From NCBI GenBank assembly GCA_008974855.1, contig BFAR01000122.1, positions 1 to 5,231 on the forward strand: a stretch of DNA of 5,231 nucleotides, written 5' to 3'. Numbering within the stretch: position 1 is the stretch's first letter; each line of letters opens with the position of its first letter. Below the pieces are notes generated by a model that was not told where the DNA came from, made no database searches, and saw only the letters and a list, made by a program, of their open reading frames with translations. Of this stretch, positions 5,231 to 5,231 are shown one piece after another. The DNA comes from an archaeon MnTg01. GTDB lineage: Archaea; Thermoproteota; Nitrososphaeria; Nitrososphaerales; Nitrosopumilaceae. The translations under genes and the position numbers were made by a program.

Positions 5231-5231
5231 A

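Noticed and set aside
1..5231. CRISPR arrays, tRNA or rRNA genes, insertion sequences or attachment sites
   Set aside because: No direct repeats with regular spacers, cloverleaf-like sequence, transposase motifs or terminal inverted repeats were seen; nearly all of the window is coding and the gaps are short.

Overview
The window looks like chromosomal DNA of an AT-rich ammonia-oxidising archaeon of the Nitrosopumilus/Nitrosarchaeum type (Thaumarchaeota/Nitrososphaerota). Three things support this: archaeal-type RNA polymerase subunits H and B in tandem; TATA-box promoters about 28-30 bases ahead of genes without Shine-Dalgarno sites; and three secreted proteins ending in the PEFG-CTERM sorting signal, which is characteristic of this phylum. 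The assignment to phylum is confident. The genus is a guess.

Layout. Positions 1-1158, minus strand: the start of the RNA polymerase operon, rpoH followed by rpoB. The two overlap by one base, and rpoB runs off the left edge. Positions 1159-1331: a short divergent intergenic region with one promoter firing left (rpoH) and one firing right. Positions 1332-4006, plus strand: three consecutive paralogous genes for exported, C-terminally membrane-anchored surface proteins. Each has a signal peptide, an Ig-like beta-sandwich domain, a second conserved beta-rich domain and a PEFG-CTERM tail. Each appears to have its own promoter, and the first two end in nearly the same T-rich terminator. Positions 4020-5177, minus strand: a complete NifS/IscS-type cysteine desulfurase, convergent with the third surface gene across 13 bases. 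Positions 5174-5230, minus strand: the last 18 codons of an unidentified upstream gene that overlaps the desulfurase start by 4 bases.

How the genes relate. The rpoH-rpoB pair is core transcription machinery. The desulfurase supplies sulfane sulfur for Fe-S clusters or tRNA thiolation and is probably translationally coupled to the gene before it. The three PEFG proteins form a separate lineage-specific cassette between these housekeeping units. They would be exported by Sec and probably processed by a thaumarchaeal archaeosortase encoded elsewhere. Their cargo function is unknown. The most interesting observations are the mosaic relationship among the three paralogs, the four cysteines found only in the middle one, and the strongly conserved block just ahead of PEFG.
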